The notes under the pieces: generated by a model | Told to the model about the DNA's origin: nothing | Databases searched by the model: none | The model's input: only the letters and a program-made list of their open reading frames with translations | Translations under genes and position numbers: made by a program | Assembly: GCA_017448985.1 (NCBI GenBank) | Contig: JAFSKL010000009.1 | Span: forward strand, 1-64,000 | Direction of reading: 5' to 3' | Origin: Paludibacteraceae bacterium | GTDB lineage: Bacteria; Bacteroidota; Bacteroidia; Bacteroidales; Paludibacteraceae | DNA: 64,000 nucleotides | In this document: piece by piece, positions 1 through 7,692 of the stretch | Layout of the letters: each line of letters starts with the position of its first letter | Position numbering within the stretch: the stretch's first letter is position 1

Positions 1-809
1 ATGCTGGTGGTGTGGAAGGGCAGCCATCGGCGGTTACCGGTGAGGTCGGTGAGGAACTCCTGTTTGTTGCCGGACGCGCAGAAGGAGGCGAGGCGGATAC
101 GGCGCTCCTTGGTATAACCGTACGCGGCGCGCTCGGACACGTCGGAGGCCGTGATGACGGACTTCAGTACGTTCAGTTCACGCGGGCCCATAGCGTCGAT
201 CTCGTCGAGGGCTATCAAGCCGTATTCGGCGATACGCAGGCGCTCGTCTTTGTTCAGTTGGCTGCTGTTGGCCATCTTGCAGCTGTACGCACGCAACTCC
301 GGCGGGAGCAGGTGCTCGAGCCAGGTCGTCTTGAAGATTCCCTGTCTGCCGATGAGCACCAGCACCTGCTGATTGACCACGTTATCGTCGAGCCACGATG
401 CCACCATCGCCACGAACCATTTGCGGAAACAGCTTTTCCATAACTGCTGCTCCGCCTCGCCGCCTTCGACGGTCACGCGTTCTGCCAACCAGCCGAGCCA
501 GTCGGGTTGGTCCTCGGTGAACGGACGGCAAGCGTTCACGTATGCACGCAGCGGGTGCACGTCCGGGATGCGGTGCGACTGCAGGACAGCTAACACCTCC
601 TTGGCGCTGATGCTCAAGCCGCTCTCCGACGAACAGTCGCACACGATATCGTTCACATCACTCGTCGTGATATCCCGCCAGCGCGTGTTCATCATTCCAT
701 CATTGATCTGCACCTTGTTGGAGATGACATCGTGCCGCAACCGCTCGAACTGCACATAGTTGTTGTAAATGTAGTCGCAAACTACCTCTTGTCGATTCTT
801 CTTTTCCAT
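1..809 (-). CDS. VirE/VapE-family mobile-element helicase, C-terminus cut by window edge
   Basis: The frame starts at the ATG at 809 and stays open to the left edge, giving 269 codons. Seen: a Walker A-like GRQGIFKTTW at residues 154-163, a Walker B-like LDEID at 201-205 and a TGNRRW motif near residue 258. This order matches the virulence-associated E (VirE/VapE) superfamily-3-like ATPase domain that Bacteroidota integrative elements and prophages carry, usually beside a primase domain. The glycine before the lysine of Walker A is Phe here, which I recall as common in this subfamily. Its presumed role is helicase/replication initiation of a mobile element. It lies downstream of an unknown 134-residue gene on the same strand. 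Confidence 0.8.
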   Translation of the reverse strand, partial: MEKKNRQEVVCDYIYNNYVQFERLRHDVISNKVQINDGMMNTRWRDITTSDVNDIVCDCSSESGLSISAKEVLAVLQSHRIPDVHPLRAYVNACRPFTEDQPDWLGWLAERVTVEGGEAEQQLWKSCFRKWFVAMVASWLDDNVVNQQVLVLIGRQGIFKTTWLEHLLPPELRAYSCKMANSSQLNKDERLRIAEYGLIALDEIDAMGPRELNVLKSVITASDVSERAAYGYTKERRIRLASFCASGNKQEFLTDLTGNRRWLPFHTTS

Positions 810-817
810 AATCAAAA

Positions 818-846
818 CACCGGACTTCCTTTTTGAAAATCCGGTG
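818..846 (-). promoter_or_regulatory. Leader hairpin before the VirE-like gene
   Basis: CACCGGA and TCCGGTG are perfect 7-bp inverted arms around an A-rich loop. They lie between the predicted transcription start and the ATG at 809 and so would form in the mRNA leader. A GGAAG ribosome-binding-like stretch lies at the 3' end of the loop. Confidence 0.45.
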
Positions 847-880
847 CAAAGGTAGTGGTTTTTGGCGACATGAATCGGAT
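845..880 (-). promoter_or_regulatory. Weak Bacteroidota-type promoter for the VirE-like gene
   Basis: Read on the minus strand, TACCTTTGC is a good -7 box. The upstream -33 region (around TTCATG) is a poor match to TTTGCA, so this promoter may need an activator or be weak. Confidence 0.4.
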
Positions 881-899
881 ACTATCCGTATACTATCCG
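879..899. repeat. Two tandem copies of ATACTATCCG, period 11
   Basis: Two exact ATACTATCCG copies, one base apart, lie just upstream of the VirE-like promoter and overlap the stop codon of the upstream gene. The helical spacing suits an operator or a small iteron-like site. No function is shown. Confidence 0.6.
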
Positions 900-1297
900 A
901 TTTTTTCCGCTTTGGCGACTTTCAAAAGATTGTCGAAAACCTCATCGTATTTGTAGGTCGTTTTGAAGTTGTACAACGCGCCCGAGTAGCTGGCCATTCC
1001 GGGGCAACCCAACATATCCGCCACGCGTTGCATGAAGTCTTTTTCGGAGATCTCCGGGAAATAGCCGACCTTGTACAAGGCATGGAAGATGGCAATCAGC
1101 TCTTTCTGCTTGCCTTCCGCCACGATATTCGTTTGGGGCAGTTTCTTGGCCTGTTTCTCATACTCTTCACAGCGCTTCTGCCACGCGTATTTTTCCGCAT
1201 CGTTTTGCTTCATCACGCCGGCAAAGCCCTGTATGATTTGTGTGAAAGGGCTTGGAGGAACCTGTTCCGGGTCAATATGTATAAATTGGTCTTCCAT
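893..1297 (-). CDS. Unrecognised 134-residue protein, probably mobile-element linked
   Basis: The start is the ATG at 1297, with a Bacteroidota promoter about 110 bases upstream. The product is charged and mostly helical, with a Lys/Glu-rich middle and a C-terminal half rich in aromatic residues. It has no signal peptide or membrane segment. The C-terminal third faintly recalls small Bacteroides excision regulators such as RteC, but not strongly enough to name it. It lies directly upstream of the VirE-like gene on the same strand, and such pairs are typical of integrated elements. Confidence 0.6.
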   Translation of the reverse strand: MEDQFIHIDPEQVPPSPFTQIIQGFAGVMKQNDAEKYAWQKRCEEYEKQAKKLPQTNIVAEGKQKELIAIFHALYKVGYFPEISEKDFMQRVADMLGCPGMASYSGALYNFKTTYKYDEVFDNLLKVAKAEKIG

Positions 1298-1407
1298 AGT
1301 TGTTTCGCGCGTATCGAGTGAGTGTTAGCTATACCATCGACGGTCAAAACCATCAATGCTATCTCGGTTAATTGGAAGAAGGTTATGGGAACCTTTCCAA
1401 AATCGAC

Positions 1408-1440
1408 TGCAAAGGTACAACAATTTTTTGAATTGTGCAA
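1408..1440 (-). promoter_or_regulatory. Bacteroidota promoter for the 134-residue gene
   Basis: The minus strand reads TTGCACAATT then, about 25 bases on, TACCTTTGC, the standard -33/-7 pair. The same core precedes the ATPase gene (2747-2779) and the DUF6922 gene (3293-3325). Confidence 0.75.
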
Positions 1441-1492
1441 GAGGGAGTGTAATTTTTTTGGAAAATTATTTTTGGCCCTCTCTTTCCGCGCC

Positions 1493-2680
1493 CTAATCAA
1501 ATAATTCACGCAAATCGGATTGAAGGAAAGTATCAACGGGTATTCCTTCTTCGCCGACCAGTACAGATCGGTGTGGATTGAAAAGCCTCTGGAAGGTATG
1601 CAAGCCGGAAGTATCTTTCTCGTGATTGCTCTTCACTTCAACTGCTACCACTTTTGAGTCTTTCACCAATACAAAATCCACCTCATCTTTTCCATCTCGC
1701 CAGTAATAGACCTTAAAGCGGCCGGTGTAAGCACAGTTCATAATATGCGCACCCACCGCGGACTCGAACAGCCGTCCCCATAACTTGTGATTAGTTCGCG
1801 CAGATGCGAAATCATGTTCGCAATACAGACTCATCAATGCATTGTTGTACACTTGATATTTGGGGATAGAGTTGCGTCTGCGTGCTTTGTCAACCGAGTA
1901 TTTACTGAGTCCGCACACCATACCGCTTTGATTAAGCAAGTCGAGATAGTGCGCCAGAGTGGTAGTATTTCCGGCATCCTGAAGCTGACCAATCATCTTT
2001 GTAAGCGACACCTCTTGACCAGAATAGGCGCTACTGAGTTCAAATGTTTGGCGCAGCAAAGCCGGTTTGGCGATAGGTGTATCCATCAGTATGTCATTAT
2101 TGATGGTTGCATCCACAATGGAACTGCTGATATATTCCTGCCATCTATCCAAATCGTTTCGGAAATCAGCCGCTCCGGGATAAGCGCCAAAATAGATGTA
2201 CTCATCAAGGGTCATTCCAAAAGCCTCTCGCATCTCGCTATACGACCAGTTAGGCATCTTAATCGTTTCAAACCTCCCTTTGAGACTTTCGCTTAGTCCT
2301 TTTTCCAAGCGAACACGCGAAGAACCCAGCAACACGACTTTGATTGGCACATCATTGAATGTATCAGCGTCCCACTCTTTCTTGACCACTTCACCCCAAT
2401 TGAGCAACTTCTGCACCTCATCGATAACTAATAGTATTTCCGGCAGTTTTTCCATCTGCAATCGATTACGGGCGGTGGCCCAACAATCACTAATCCACGC
2501 CGAACGCGTTGCAGGAACATTATCCGCCGAGAAATGCACCCAAGGTGTCGAGATTCCCTTTAGCACTTGCTTGATAAGCGTTGATTTACCTACTTGACGA
2601 GGGCCTTCAATGATTTGAATGAACTTTCTTGGTTCATTAATACGCCTCGTAACTGTCTCAAAATAAGAGCGTTGCAACAT
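1493..2680 (-). CDS. AAA_14/DUF4143-type ATP-binding protein
   Basis: This 395-residue protein has Walker A GPRQVGKST at residues 26-34 and a Walker B-like LLVIDEVQK near residues 83-91. It ends in a DUF4143-type C-terminal half with a nuclease-like DEVDFVLV...AVEVKS motif near residues 333-353. The architecture is the common bacterial and archaeal 'ATP-binding protein' whose cellular role is unsettled. It often sits alone in accessory DNA, as here. A second, divergent member lies at 56520-57875. It has its own promoter and no close operon partner. Confidence 0.85.
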   Translation of the reverse strand: MLQRSYFETVTRRINEPRKFIQIIEGPRQVGKSTLIKQVLKGISTPWVHFSADNVPATRSAWISDCWATARNRLQMEKLPEILLVIDEVQKLLNWGEVVKKEWDADTFNDVPIKVVLLGSSRVRLEKGLSESLKGRFETIKMPNWSYSEMREAFGMTLDEYIYFGAYPGAADFRNDLDRWQEYISSSIVDATINNDILMDTPIAKPALLRQTFELSSAYSGQEVSLTKMIGQLQDAGNTTTLAHYLDLLNQSGMVCGLSKYSVDKARRRNSIPKYQVYNNALMSLYCEHDFASARTNHKLWGRLFESAVGAHIMNCAYTGRFKVYYWRDGKDEVDFVLVKDSKVVAVEVKSNHEKDTSGLHTFQRLFNPHRSVLVGEEGIPVDTFLQSDLRELFD

Positions 2681-2746
2681 ATCTAAAAATTTTACTCAAT
2701 GTCATTAGTAAATTTACTCAATCGATTTAGTAAATTTCAAATCCGC

Positions 2747-2779
2747 TGCAAAGGTACAACAAATTTTTGAATTGTGCAA
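2747..2779 (-). promoter_or_regulatory. Bacteroidota promoter for the AAA_14/DUF4143 gene
   Basis: The minus strand reads TTGCACAATT then TACCTTTGC with standard spacing, about 70 bases upstream of the ATG at 2680. Confidence 0.75.
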
Positions 2780-2858
2780 GCGTTCGGGCATTTTTTTTCG
2801 GAATTATTTTTTGCCCTTCCTCTCAGCCCCCATTTTTTCAGGGCATCCCCAAAATGCA

Positions 2859-2886
2859 CAAAAAATGCCGGCCTCGAAAGGCCGAC
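2859..2886 (-). terminator. UUCG-loop terminator, copy A
   Basis: On the minus strand, GTCGGCCT-TTCG-AGGCCGGC forms an 8-bp stem with a tetraloop, followed by a T-run. Twenty-seven bases covering the stem and adjoining stop codon are identical to copy B at 3356-3382. Confidence 0.8.
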
Positions 2887-2890
2887 ATAA

Positions 2891-3016
2891 TTACTTCGTT
2901 AATGCTTTATACATTTCGAACAGCTTGGCCACACACTCGCTCTCGGTCATCTTGCTAGAGAAGCCATAGGCTTTTGATTTTAGGGTGTCGGGTTGGATTG
3001 TCTTAATTGATAGCAT
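2891..3016 (-). pseudogene. 41-codon fusion micro-ORF: AbiEii-like start joined to a DNA methyltransferase-like tail
   Basis: The ATG at 3016 lies inside the end of the DUF6922 gene, a 37-base overlap, which is how a coupled AbiEii nucleotidyltransferase toxin would begin. The first 12 residues (MLSIKTIQPDTL) look like such a start. From about residue 13 the sequence switches to a segment with KAYGFSSK and VAKLFEMYKALTK, resembling the last residues of large Bacteroidota DNA methyltransferases (type IIG/PglX-like). The simplest reading is a deletion that fused the start of one gene to the end of another. Both family assignments are from memory and moderately sure. Confidence 0.5.
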
Positions 3017-3276
3017 CGGTAGTCTTCTTTTCGGGTGTCAGACATAGCGCAGATGAACGAGAGCGCCATAGGATCAAGGGTGCGCAGGCGTTTGCAGTCT
3101 GATACAATTCGCTCCATTCCATAGAAATCGCGCGTGAGTCGCCAATCTTGCAACGTTCCATGTTCGAGAACACGCTGAATAAGACCGGCAGAGTGCTGCT
3201 CAGTGTCCATATGGTCGCGATCAATATCCCAAAAGAGAACCGGCGACAACTGCGATATGTATGTTTGAGTGGACAT
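2980..3276 (-). CDS. DUF6922-type small protein
   Basis: This 98-residue soluble protein has the FWDID start motif, a central ERVLEHGTLQDW-like stretch (here QRVLEHGTLQDW) and a C-terminal LDPMALSFI motif. These define the small Bacteroidota family I know as DUF6922. Members commonly precede an AbiEii-type nucleotidyltransferase toxin and may act as its antitoxin or regulator; that link is recalled, not shown. Here only the first dozen codons of such a partner remain, in the overlapping micro-ORF at 2891-3016. It has its own promoter at 3293-3325. Confidence 0.65.
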   Translation of the reverse strand: MSTQTYISQLSPVLFWDIDRDHMDTEQHSAGLIQRVLEHGTLQDWRLTRDFYGMERIVSDCKRLRTLDPMALSFICAMSDTRKEDYRCYQLRQSNPTP

Positions 3277-3292
3277 TCAAACCGATTTCGCT

Positions 3293-3325
3293 TGCAAAAG
3301 TACTGCTTTTTTTTGAATTGTGCAA
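3293..3325 (-). promoter_or_regulatory. Bacteroidota promoter for the DUF6922 gene
   Basis: The minus strand reads TTGCACAATT then TACTTTTGC with standard spacing, about 17 bases upstream of the ATG at 3276. Confidence 0.8.
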
Positions 3326-3355
3326 GGATTTTTCAAAGAAAATGTTCCCTGAGCG

Positions 3356-3382
3356 CAAAAAAGCCGGCCTCGAAAGGCCGAC
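3356..3382 (-). terminator. UUCG-loop terminator, copy B
   Basis: It has the same 8-bp stem and TTCG loop as copy A, followed by a T-run on the minus strand. It closes the operon that starts near 7590. Confidence 0.8.
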
Positions 3383-3386
3383 ATAA

Positions 3387-3458
3387 TTATTTGGTTAACG
3401 CTTCTTTCCATCGTTCCGCAAACTCCTTTGCGGCTTTCTGTTGCTGTATCTGGGTCAT
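3387..3458 (-). pseudogene. 23-codon remnant: DNA methyltransferase-like start joined to an ALTK tail
   Basis: It starts 12 bases after the stop of the 230-residue membrane gene. The first 18 residues (MTQIQQQKAAKEFAERWK) match the usual N-terminus of large class I DNA methyltransferases in Bacteroidota. The next residues are EALTK-stop, so the product ends with the same ALTK, stop and terminator as the micro-ORF at 2891-3016. This suggests that nearly the whole methyltransferase was deleted. Confidence 0.5.
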
Positions 3459-3470
3459 GGTATAAAAATA

Positions 3471-4163
3471 CTATTTCTCTTTGTCTAATGAGTTTACGCT
3501 TGGTAGCATATTGATGAAGCGTGCTATACAGATCAAGTTCATAAAGACACCAAGAATGGTTTCTATTCGAGCTATTCGCACAATTATTTCCGGAGATGTG
3601 TTGTTTTCCGGCAAACCGATATTCAAGAAAGCGGAAGTACTTAACGTGAACGATTGCCAATAGTCAAAATTTACGGCTTCCGGTACAAAGAACAGATAAA
3701 CAATACTGAAGCACAGTACATATTCTGCCATGTTGATAAGCAATAATAAAAGCATCCGAACGGGTGATTTAATGGCATATTTTTCTCCCCTGGCTTCTGT
3801 CATAAGCGGATCAAAAAGGAGCACATTTACATGATAGACCATAATCTCAAAGGCACGCATGATGGCAAAGGCAACGAAGATCGCTCCTAATACCTTAGGC
3901 AACTGGAAATTCACCATCATGGCATAGAATATTATGCCACATGTGATATTACAGAGCACCCATATCTCGGGGAAGTTGTATCCGCCAATGAAGGAATCTT
4001 TGGGGCTCTTATGTCTATGGGTACAAAAGCGGTTATTTGCACTACGCACCCATTGGAAGACAGATATATACCGTAAGATATTAAAGAAGAAGCAGGTCGC
4101 AAGGACGATAATACCCTGTTCCTCTTTAATCTTTTTCCACATTGCTTTAATTTCCTGTTTCAT
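3471..4163 (-). CDS. Multi-spanning membrane protein with an ion-channel-like C-terminal pore segment
   Basis: This 230-residue protein has about five hydrophobic segments (near 18-36, 67-86, 90-115, 135-160 and 203-222). Between the last two is a short re-entrant-looking stretch, FTLSTSAFLNIGLPEN, then a helix beginning RIARIETILGVFMN. The arrangement resembles the pore loop and inner helix of two-TM ion channels (Ion_trans_2), in which an E-x-x-LG helix follows the filter, but the potassium-filter TxGYG is replaced. Its ATG overlaps the end of the 478-residue gene by 17 bases, so the two are translationally coupled. Its function is unknown. Confidence 0.65.
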   Translation of the reverse strand: MKQEIKAMWKKIKEEQGIIVLATCFFFNILRYISVFQWVRSANNRFCTHRHKSPKDSFIGGYNFPEIWVLCNITCGIIFYAMMVNFQLPKVLGAIFVAFAIMRAFEIMVYHVNVLLFDPLMTEARGEKYAIKSPVRMLLLLLINMAEYVLCFSIVYLFFVPEAVNFDYWQSFTLSTSAFLNIGLPENNTSPEIIVRIARIETILGVFMNLICIARFINMLPSVNSLDKEK

Positions 4164-5583
4164 GATCAGTATCGGATTTTATTTCGTGTTCCATCTTTCC
4201 CTTTTTCAATTTTTGTCCGCACCATAACACAACATAAGTGGTGCCGTTCACAATTGGCTTTATCATACTTCTTAACACAGAAACGATAGGAATGTATTTT
4301 TCTCCACTTGCATAAACTTTTTGACGATGATAGTTGTATAATCGCTTATTGAATTCAACAAAGAAAGAGAAAATCAAACCAATAAGAGTAGCATATACAA
4401 AGTTAAGTGTATCTTGAATATTGGCATTTGCTAAAGAACGAGCAACTACTATTAGACCTTCTTGATTGATTAGCTTTAATTTTTCGGGAGATGTATAGGA
4501 TAACGTATTCTCTGTTTGTAAATCAGGAGTAATGCTTACATTTTCAAATATCATTGGTGCTTGATATCTGATATGAAAGCCTTGCTTTTGGGCATCAGGT
4601 AATTTAAGACCACCTCGATTAATACGGACGCAACTCACATTCCTATTTGTTAGTGCAATAGGATTGCGTCCATGAAACATATCTAAAGTATCTTTTCTGT
4701 TGTAAGAAGAATTAACACGTGTAGAGAAGAATTTTTCAGCTAATACTTCAGCGCTTATAGAGTCAACCTGATGAGGTTTGAAATTAGTAGAAAGATATTT
4801 CTCATACTCATCGATGTCCATCATACGATATTCTCCAGGTATTGTTTTTTGACCAATCGTACGCCCAGATGCTCGATCAGCATATACTATATTTTTCGGT
4901 GATATAGCGACACATACCTTTTTGTTTTTTAATAATGACTTGCTGTAGACTTGTGACGTTGAATGCATTTTAATCACGTCACCCTCCACGTATGCGGTAT
5001 AATCTACTAATGCATTTGGATTTATATAACGTTGTTGGTATGGATGTTTTTTTGTGTTTTTACCAGTTATTTTTTGCATTTCGTTATTTATAACCGGCCT
5101 ATATAAAGTATTGAGAGACATATCACAATCTAATATTCTTTCTACCAAAATTCTTTCTGGGCGTTCGCCATATTTATGGTTCATCTTGTAATTTTTGGGC
5201 ACTTTACTATAAAAGGGTTTTGTGTCAATTTCCATGGGAGTAATAGTCGCATAGACCCACACAAAATCTTTTACATCTTCATATTCACCCTGTTTATTTT
5301 TTGTTTTCACTTTTCCTATTGGCGAATAAGAAAAGTCTCCTGAATAATCATACCGTATTTCTATATCACATGCTTTCAGAGGAGCAGAAAAAGTGTCTGT
5401 TTTTTGAAGAGAAATAGATAGTTCCTCTTCATGGATTTCATTCTGCTTGATAAAAACCCAAAATACGCCCGCCAAAATGGCTATGGTTATGCATAACCAC
5501 ATACGATTATGCCAAGGTGTTTGCCATTCATAATGAGTTTTGTCACCTACGGACTCAACGTAGTTTGCTGCTTGTCTATTCAT
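4147..5583 (-). CDS. Unrecognised 478-residue membrane protein with a large extracytoplasmic domain
   Basis: Seen: one N-terminal membrane helix (about 28-45), then about 340 hydrophilic residues with several short beta-like stretches, then a second strong membrane helix near 390-412 and a hydrophobic patch near 445-465. Topology suggests both ends are cytoplasmic and the middle is in the periplasm. No enzyme motif was found. The DNA is noticeably more AT-rich than the core genes to the right, consistent with acquisition. It lies 6 bases after the 345-residue gene and overlaps the channel-like gene, so it is part of one operon. Confidence 0.6.
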   Translation of the reverse strand: MNRQAANYVESVGDKTHYEWQTPWHNRMWLCITIAILAGVFWVFIKQNEIHEEELSISLQKTDTFSAPLKACDIEIRYDYSGDFSYSPIGKVKTKNKQGEYEDVKDFVWVYATITPMEIDTKPFYSKVPKNYKMNHKYGERPERILVERILDCDMSLNTLYRPVINNEMQKITGKNTKKHPYQQRYINPNALVDYTAYVEGDVIKMHSTSQVYSKSLLKNKKVCVAISPKNIVYADRASGRTIGQKTIPGEYRMMDIDEYEKYLSTNFKPHQVDSISAEVLAEKFFSTRVNSSYNRKDTLDMFHGRNPIALTNRNVSCVRINRGGLKLPDAQKQGFHIRYQAPMIFENVSITPDLQTENTLSYTSPEKLKLINQEGLIVVARSLANANIQDTLNFVYATLIGLIFSFFVEFNKRLYNYHRQKVYASGEKYIPIVSVLRSMIKPIVNGTTYVVLWCGQKLKKGKMEHEIKSDTDHETGN

Positions 5584-5589
5584 AATTTA

Positions 5590-6627
5590 CTATATACTTA
5601 CATAGATTTTTTTCTTGAAAGCTTTTAGCATGTCTTGTTCTGCTTTATGGCGACTATGAATCGCTTGGATTACACTTAATTCCTTAGCACAATCAATTTC
5701 ATGATGGTTAACATAATTGATTGTTTCATAAGAGATGTCTTGTTTTTTCATAAAAAGATCAATCTCTACAATCAACCATCGCATTAACATGGTAACATCT
5801 CTACGCAATGGGTCTAGATGTGTGCCCTGAATATCATAATCGTCTCGCTCTAACGATTCGTGTACACTCACAATATGATGTTGAACCCGGAAAATAGTAG
5901 TGGTGTACTTTACAATCGTGATGCCGTCATCATAGTTCCGTTCAGTATCAGTATCATGCTTCTCTAAAAAAGAGGAAAGGTGTATTTCTTTATCAGTTTG
6001 CTCTAATAGTCCGACTAAATCTTTTTTCATAAAGGTCAGACATTGCGTCAGATAGATATAATTTAAATCTCGGTGAACACCTTTTTTTGTTTGTGTGTCA
6101 ATAACAGATTTATAATAGATTAATGATCGCATCAACCATGATAAACTCCATAGATAATCCGGGTTAGGAGAGGTTAATAATAGGTAACCAATCATGCGAG
6201 ATTCGTCAGCATCTACTTTGTGTATCCTGCCTTTTGTTTCGAGCATATAATCATCTATTTCATCGTATATTTTTTTTTGCTTTTGACCTATTGCTGAATT
6301 AACCATTGAGTCAATTTCTTTTTCTGTTAGTGCTTTCGTAACTGCAAATGGTATAATTGCTGCCATAGAAAGTGTTAGTGTTATAAGGGTAATCCAAGTG
6401 GAACTCTCGCCATTAGAGACTTTGCTTAGAAAAACTTGATTGTGTAAAAGCAAAATGAGAGAAAGCACTATTAGAAGAAACATCGCTCCAAGCAAACAAA
6501 CGAGCAATTCTTGAGCGTTACCGGTTTTTCTTTCTTTTCGAAGGCAGATAACACTAAACGCGATGTATACTCCAAAAACAAATACAATTAAGGCACCTAG
6601 TACCCAATTAAAAACTGATAGGATCAT
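5590..6627 (-). CDS. Unrecognised 345-residue membrane protein with a helical cytoplasmic domain
   Basis: There are three membrane segments in the first 100 residues (about 6-28, 40-62 and 77-99), followed by about 245 mostly helical, charged residues with no signal or motif I recognise. The C-terminal part is rich in His, Asp and Tyr. It starts 11 bases after the AEC permease stop and is followed 6 bases later by the 478-residue gene. The AT-rich coding matches its neighbour. A sensor or scaffold for the downstream two membrane proteins is a guess from the gene order only. Confidence 0.6.
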   Translation of the reverse strand: MILSVFNWVLGALIVFVFGVYIAFSVICLRKERKTGNAQELLVCLLGAMFLLIVLSLILLLHNQVFLSKVSNGESSTWITLITLTLSMAAIIPFAVTKALTEKEIDSMVNSAIGQKQKKIYDEIDDYMLETKGRIHKVDADESRMIGYLLLTSPNPDYLWSLSWLMRSLIYYKSVIDTQTKKGVHRDLNYIYLTQCLTFMKKDLVGLLEQTDKEIHLSSFLEKHDTDTERNYDDGITIVKYTTTIFRVQHHIVSVHESLERDDYDIQGTHLDPLRRDVTMLMRWLIVEIDLFMKKQDISYETINYVNHHEIDCAKELSVIQAIHSRHKAEQDMLKAFKKKIYVSI

Positions 6628-6638
6628 ATCTCTTATAG

Positions 6639-7565
6639 TTAATTAGTTGATGAAAGAAGAAAATACCAAAGAGGTAATAATGTGAGTGAGAGTAGTGTTG
6701 AAATAAACGTCGTAGCAGCGATAGTGTTTGTGCTTTTTCCGTATTGGATGCACAATACAGTGCCAAACGTTGCTACCGGCATCGCTAGTAATATCGTGTT
6801 AATATTACGCACAAGTGAGTCTACGGGGATTAAGGTAAAAACGGCAAAAATTAACAACGGAGTGACAATGCAACGTAAAATAGAAGTAATATAAATTTTA
6901 TAATTGCCAAATAAACTGCGAGTAGGAATGTTACTAAGTGTCATTCCTAGTAAAAGGAGAGCACCAGGAACGGTAATCCGTCCTAGCATTTCGCAAGGAA
7001 CTGATATGACTGCTGGTATATTTCGAAGATCAAATAATACCATTAAAATAACCAAGTATGTGGCTATGCAGTTAGGATGGAATAAGCTTTTCCACTTAAA
7101 ACCGCTAAAAGAGAACTTTCCAGTGTCAATAAGAGACGAACCAACGGTAAAGACAAACACTGTGTTAGGTAAATTTAATATAGCAGCATAGAAAATAGCT
7201 TCTTGTCCGTAAAAAGCATAGCATACCGGATATCCTAGAAAAGCTACATTGCCAAATGTAACAGCAAAGGCATGGATTGCTTGATCCGTTTTATCAACGT
7301 TATACAATTTAGTAATTAGAATCGCAAAAATGATAATCAAAGCATAAGATAACGTACTTACCCCCAGCAATGGTAAGATCAGTGTCTTATTGGGAAAGTT
7401 TGTACCGCATATAGACGAAAAAATGAGCAGCGGACAGCATATTTCGGTTATTAAATTTGAAAATGGTACAGAAAAACCATTGGTTAATATACCTTTTCGA
7501 CTAGTGATGTACCCAACTAATATAATGACAAGCAGGGTAACTGAATTTGTTAGGATAGAATTCAT
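6639..7565 (-). CDS. AEC-family (auxin efflux carrier-like) permease
   Basis: This 308-residue protein has about ten hydrophobic helices in two similar halves and the typical AEC pattern: VTFGNVAFLGYPV in the middle and MPVATFGTVL near the end. AEC members export or import small organic acids, and the substrate cannot be read from sequence. I chose the ATG at 7565 because the promoter -7 box lies at about 7593, so longer starts would begin upstream of the transcript. It heads a four-gene operon with three unrecognised membrane proteins. Confidence 0.8.
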   Translation of the reverse strand: MNSILTNSVTLLVIILVGYITSRKGILTNGFSVPFSNLITEICCPLLIFSSICGTNFPNKTLILPLLGVSTLSYALIIIFAILITKLYNVDKTDQAIHAFAVTFGNVAFLGYPVCYAFYGQEAIFYAAILNLPNTVFVFTVGSSLIDTGKFSFSGFKWKSLFHPNCIATYLVILMVLFDLRNIPAVISVPCEMLGRITVPGALLLLGMTLSNIPTRSLFGNYKIYITSILRCIVTPLLIFAVFTLIPVDSLVRNINTILLAMPVATFGTVLCIQYGKSTNTIAATTFISTLLSLTLLPLWYFLLSSTN

Positions 7566-7592
7566 ACGCGAATGGTTGTTTGTAATTTTTTC

Positions 7593-7626
7593 TGCAAAAG
7601 TACTGCTTTTTTTTGATATATGCAAA
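7593..7626 (-). promoter_or_regulatory. Bacteroidota promoter for the AEC/membrane-protein operon
   Basis: The minus strand reads TTTGCATATATC then TACTTTTGC with standard spacing. It fixes the permease start at 7565. Confidence 0.8.
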
Positions 7627-7692
7627 TTTTTCTGCTTAATTTGGTTAATTTGAGAAAAATCGCGCCCGTACATCTCAGAAAGAAATTCTTAA

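Noticed and set aside
3471..6627. Interpreting the three membrane proteins as a secretion or ABC system
   Set aside because: No ATPase, no ABC signature and no secretin or TonB motif is present. The family is left unnamed.
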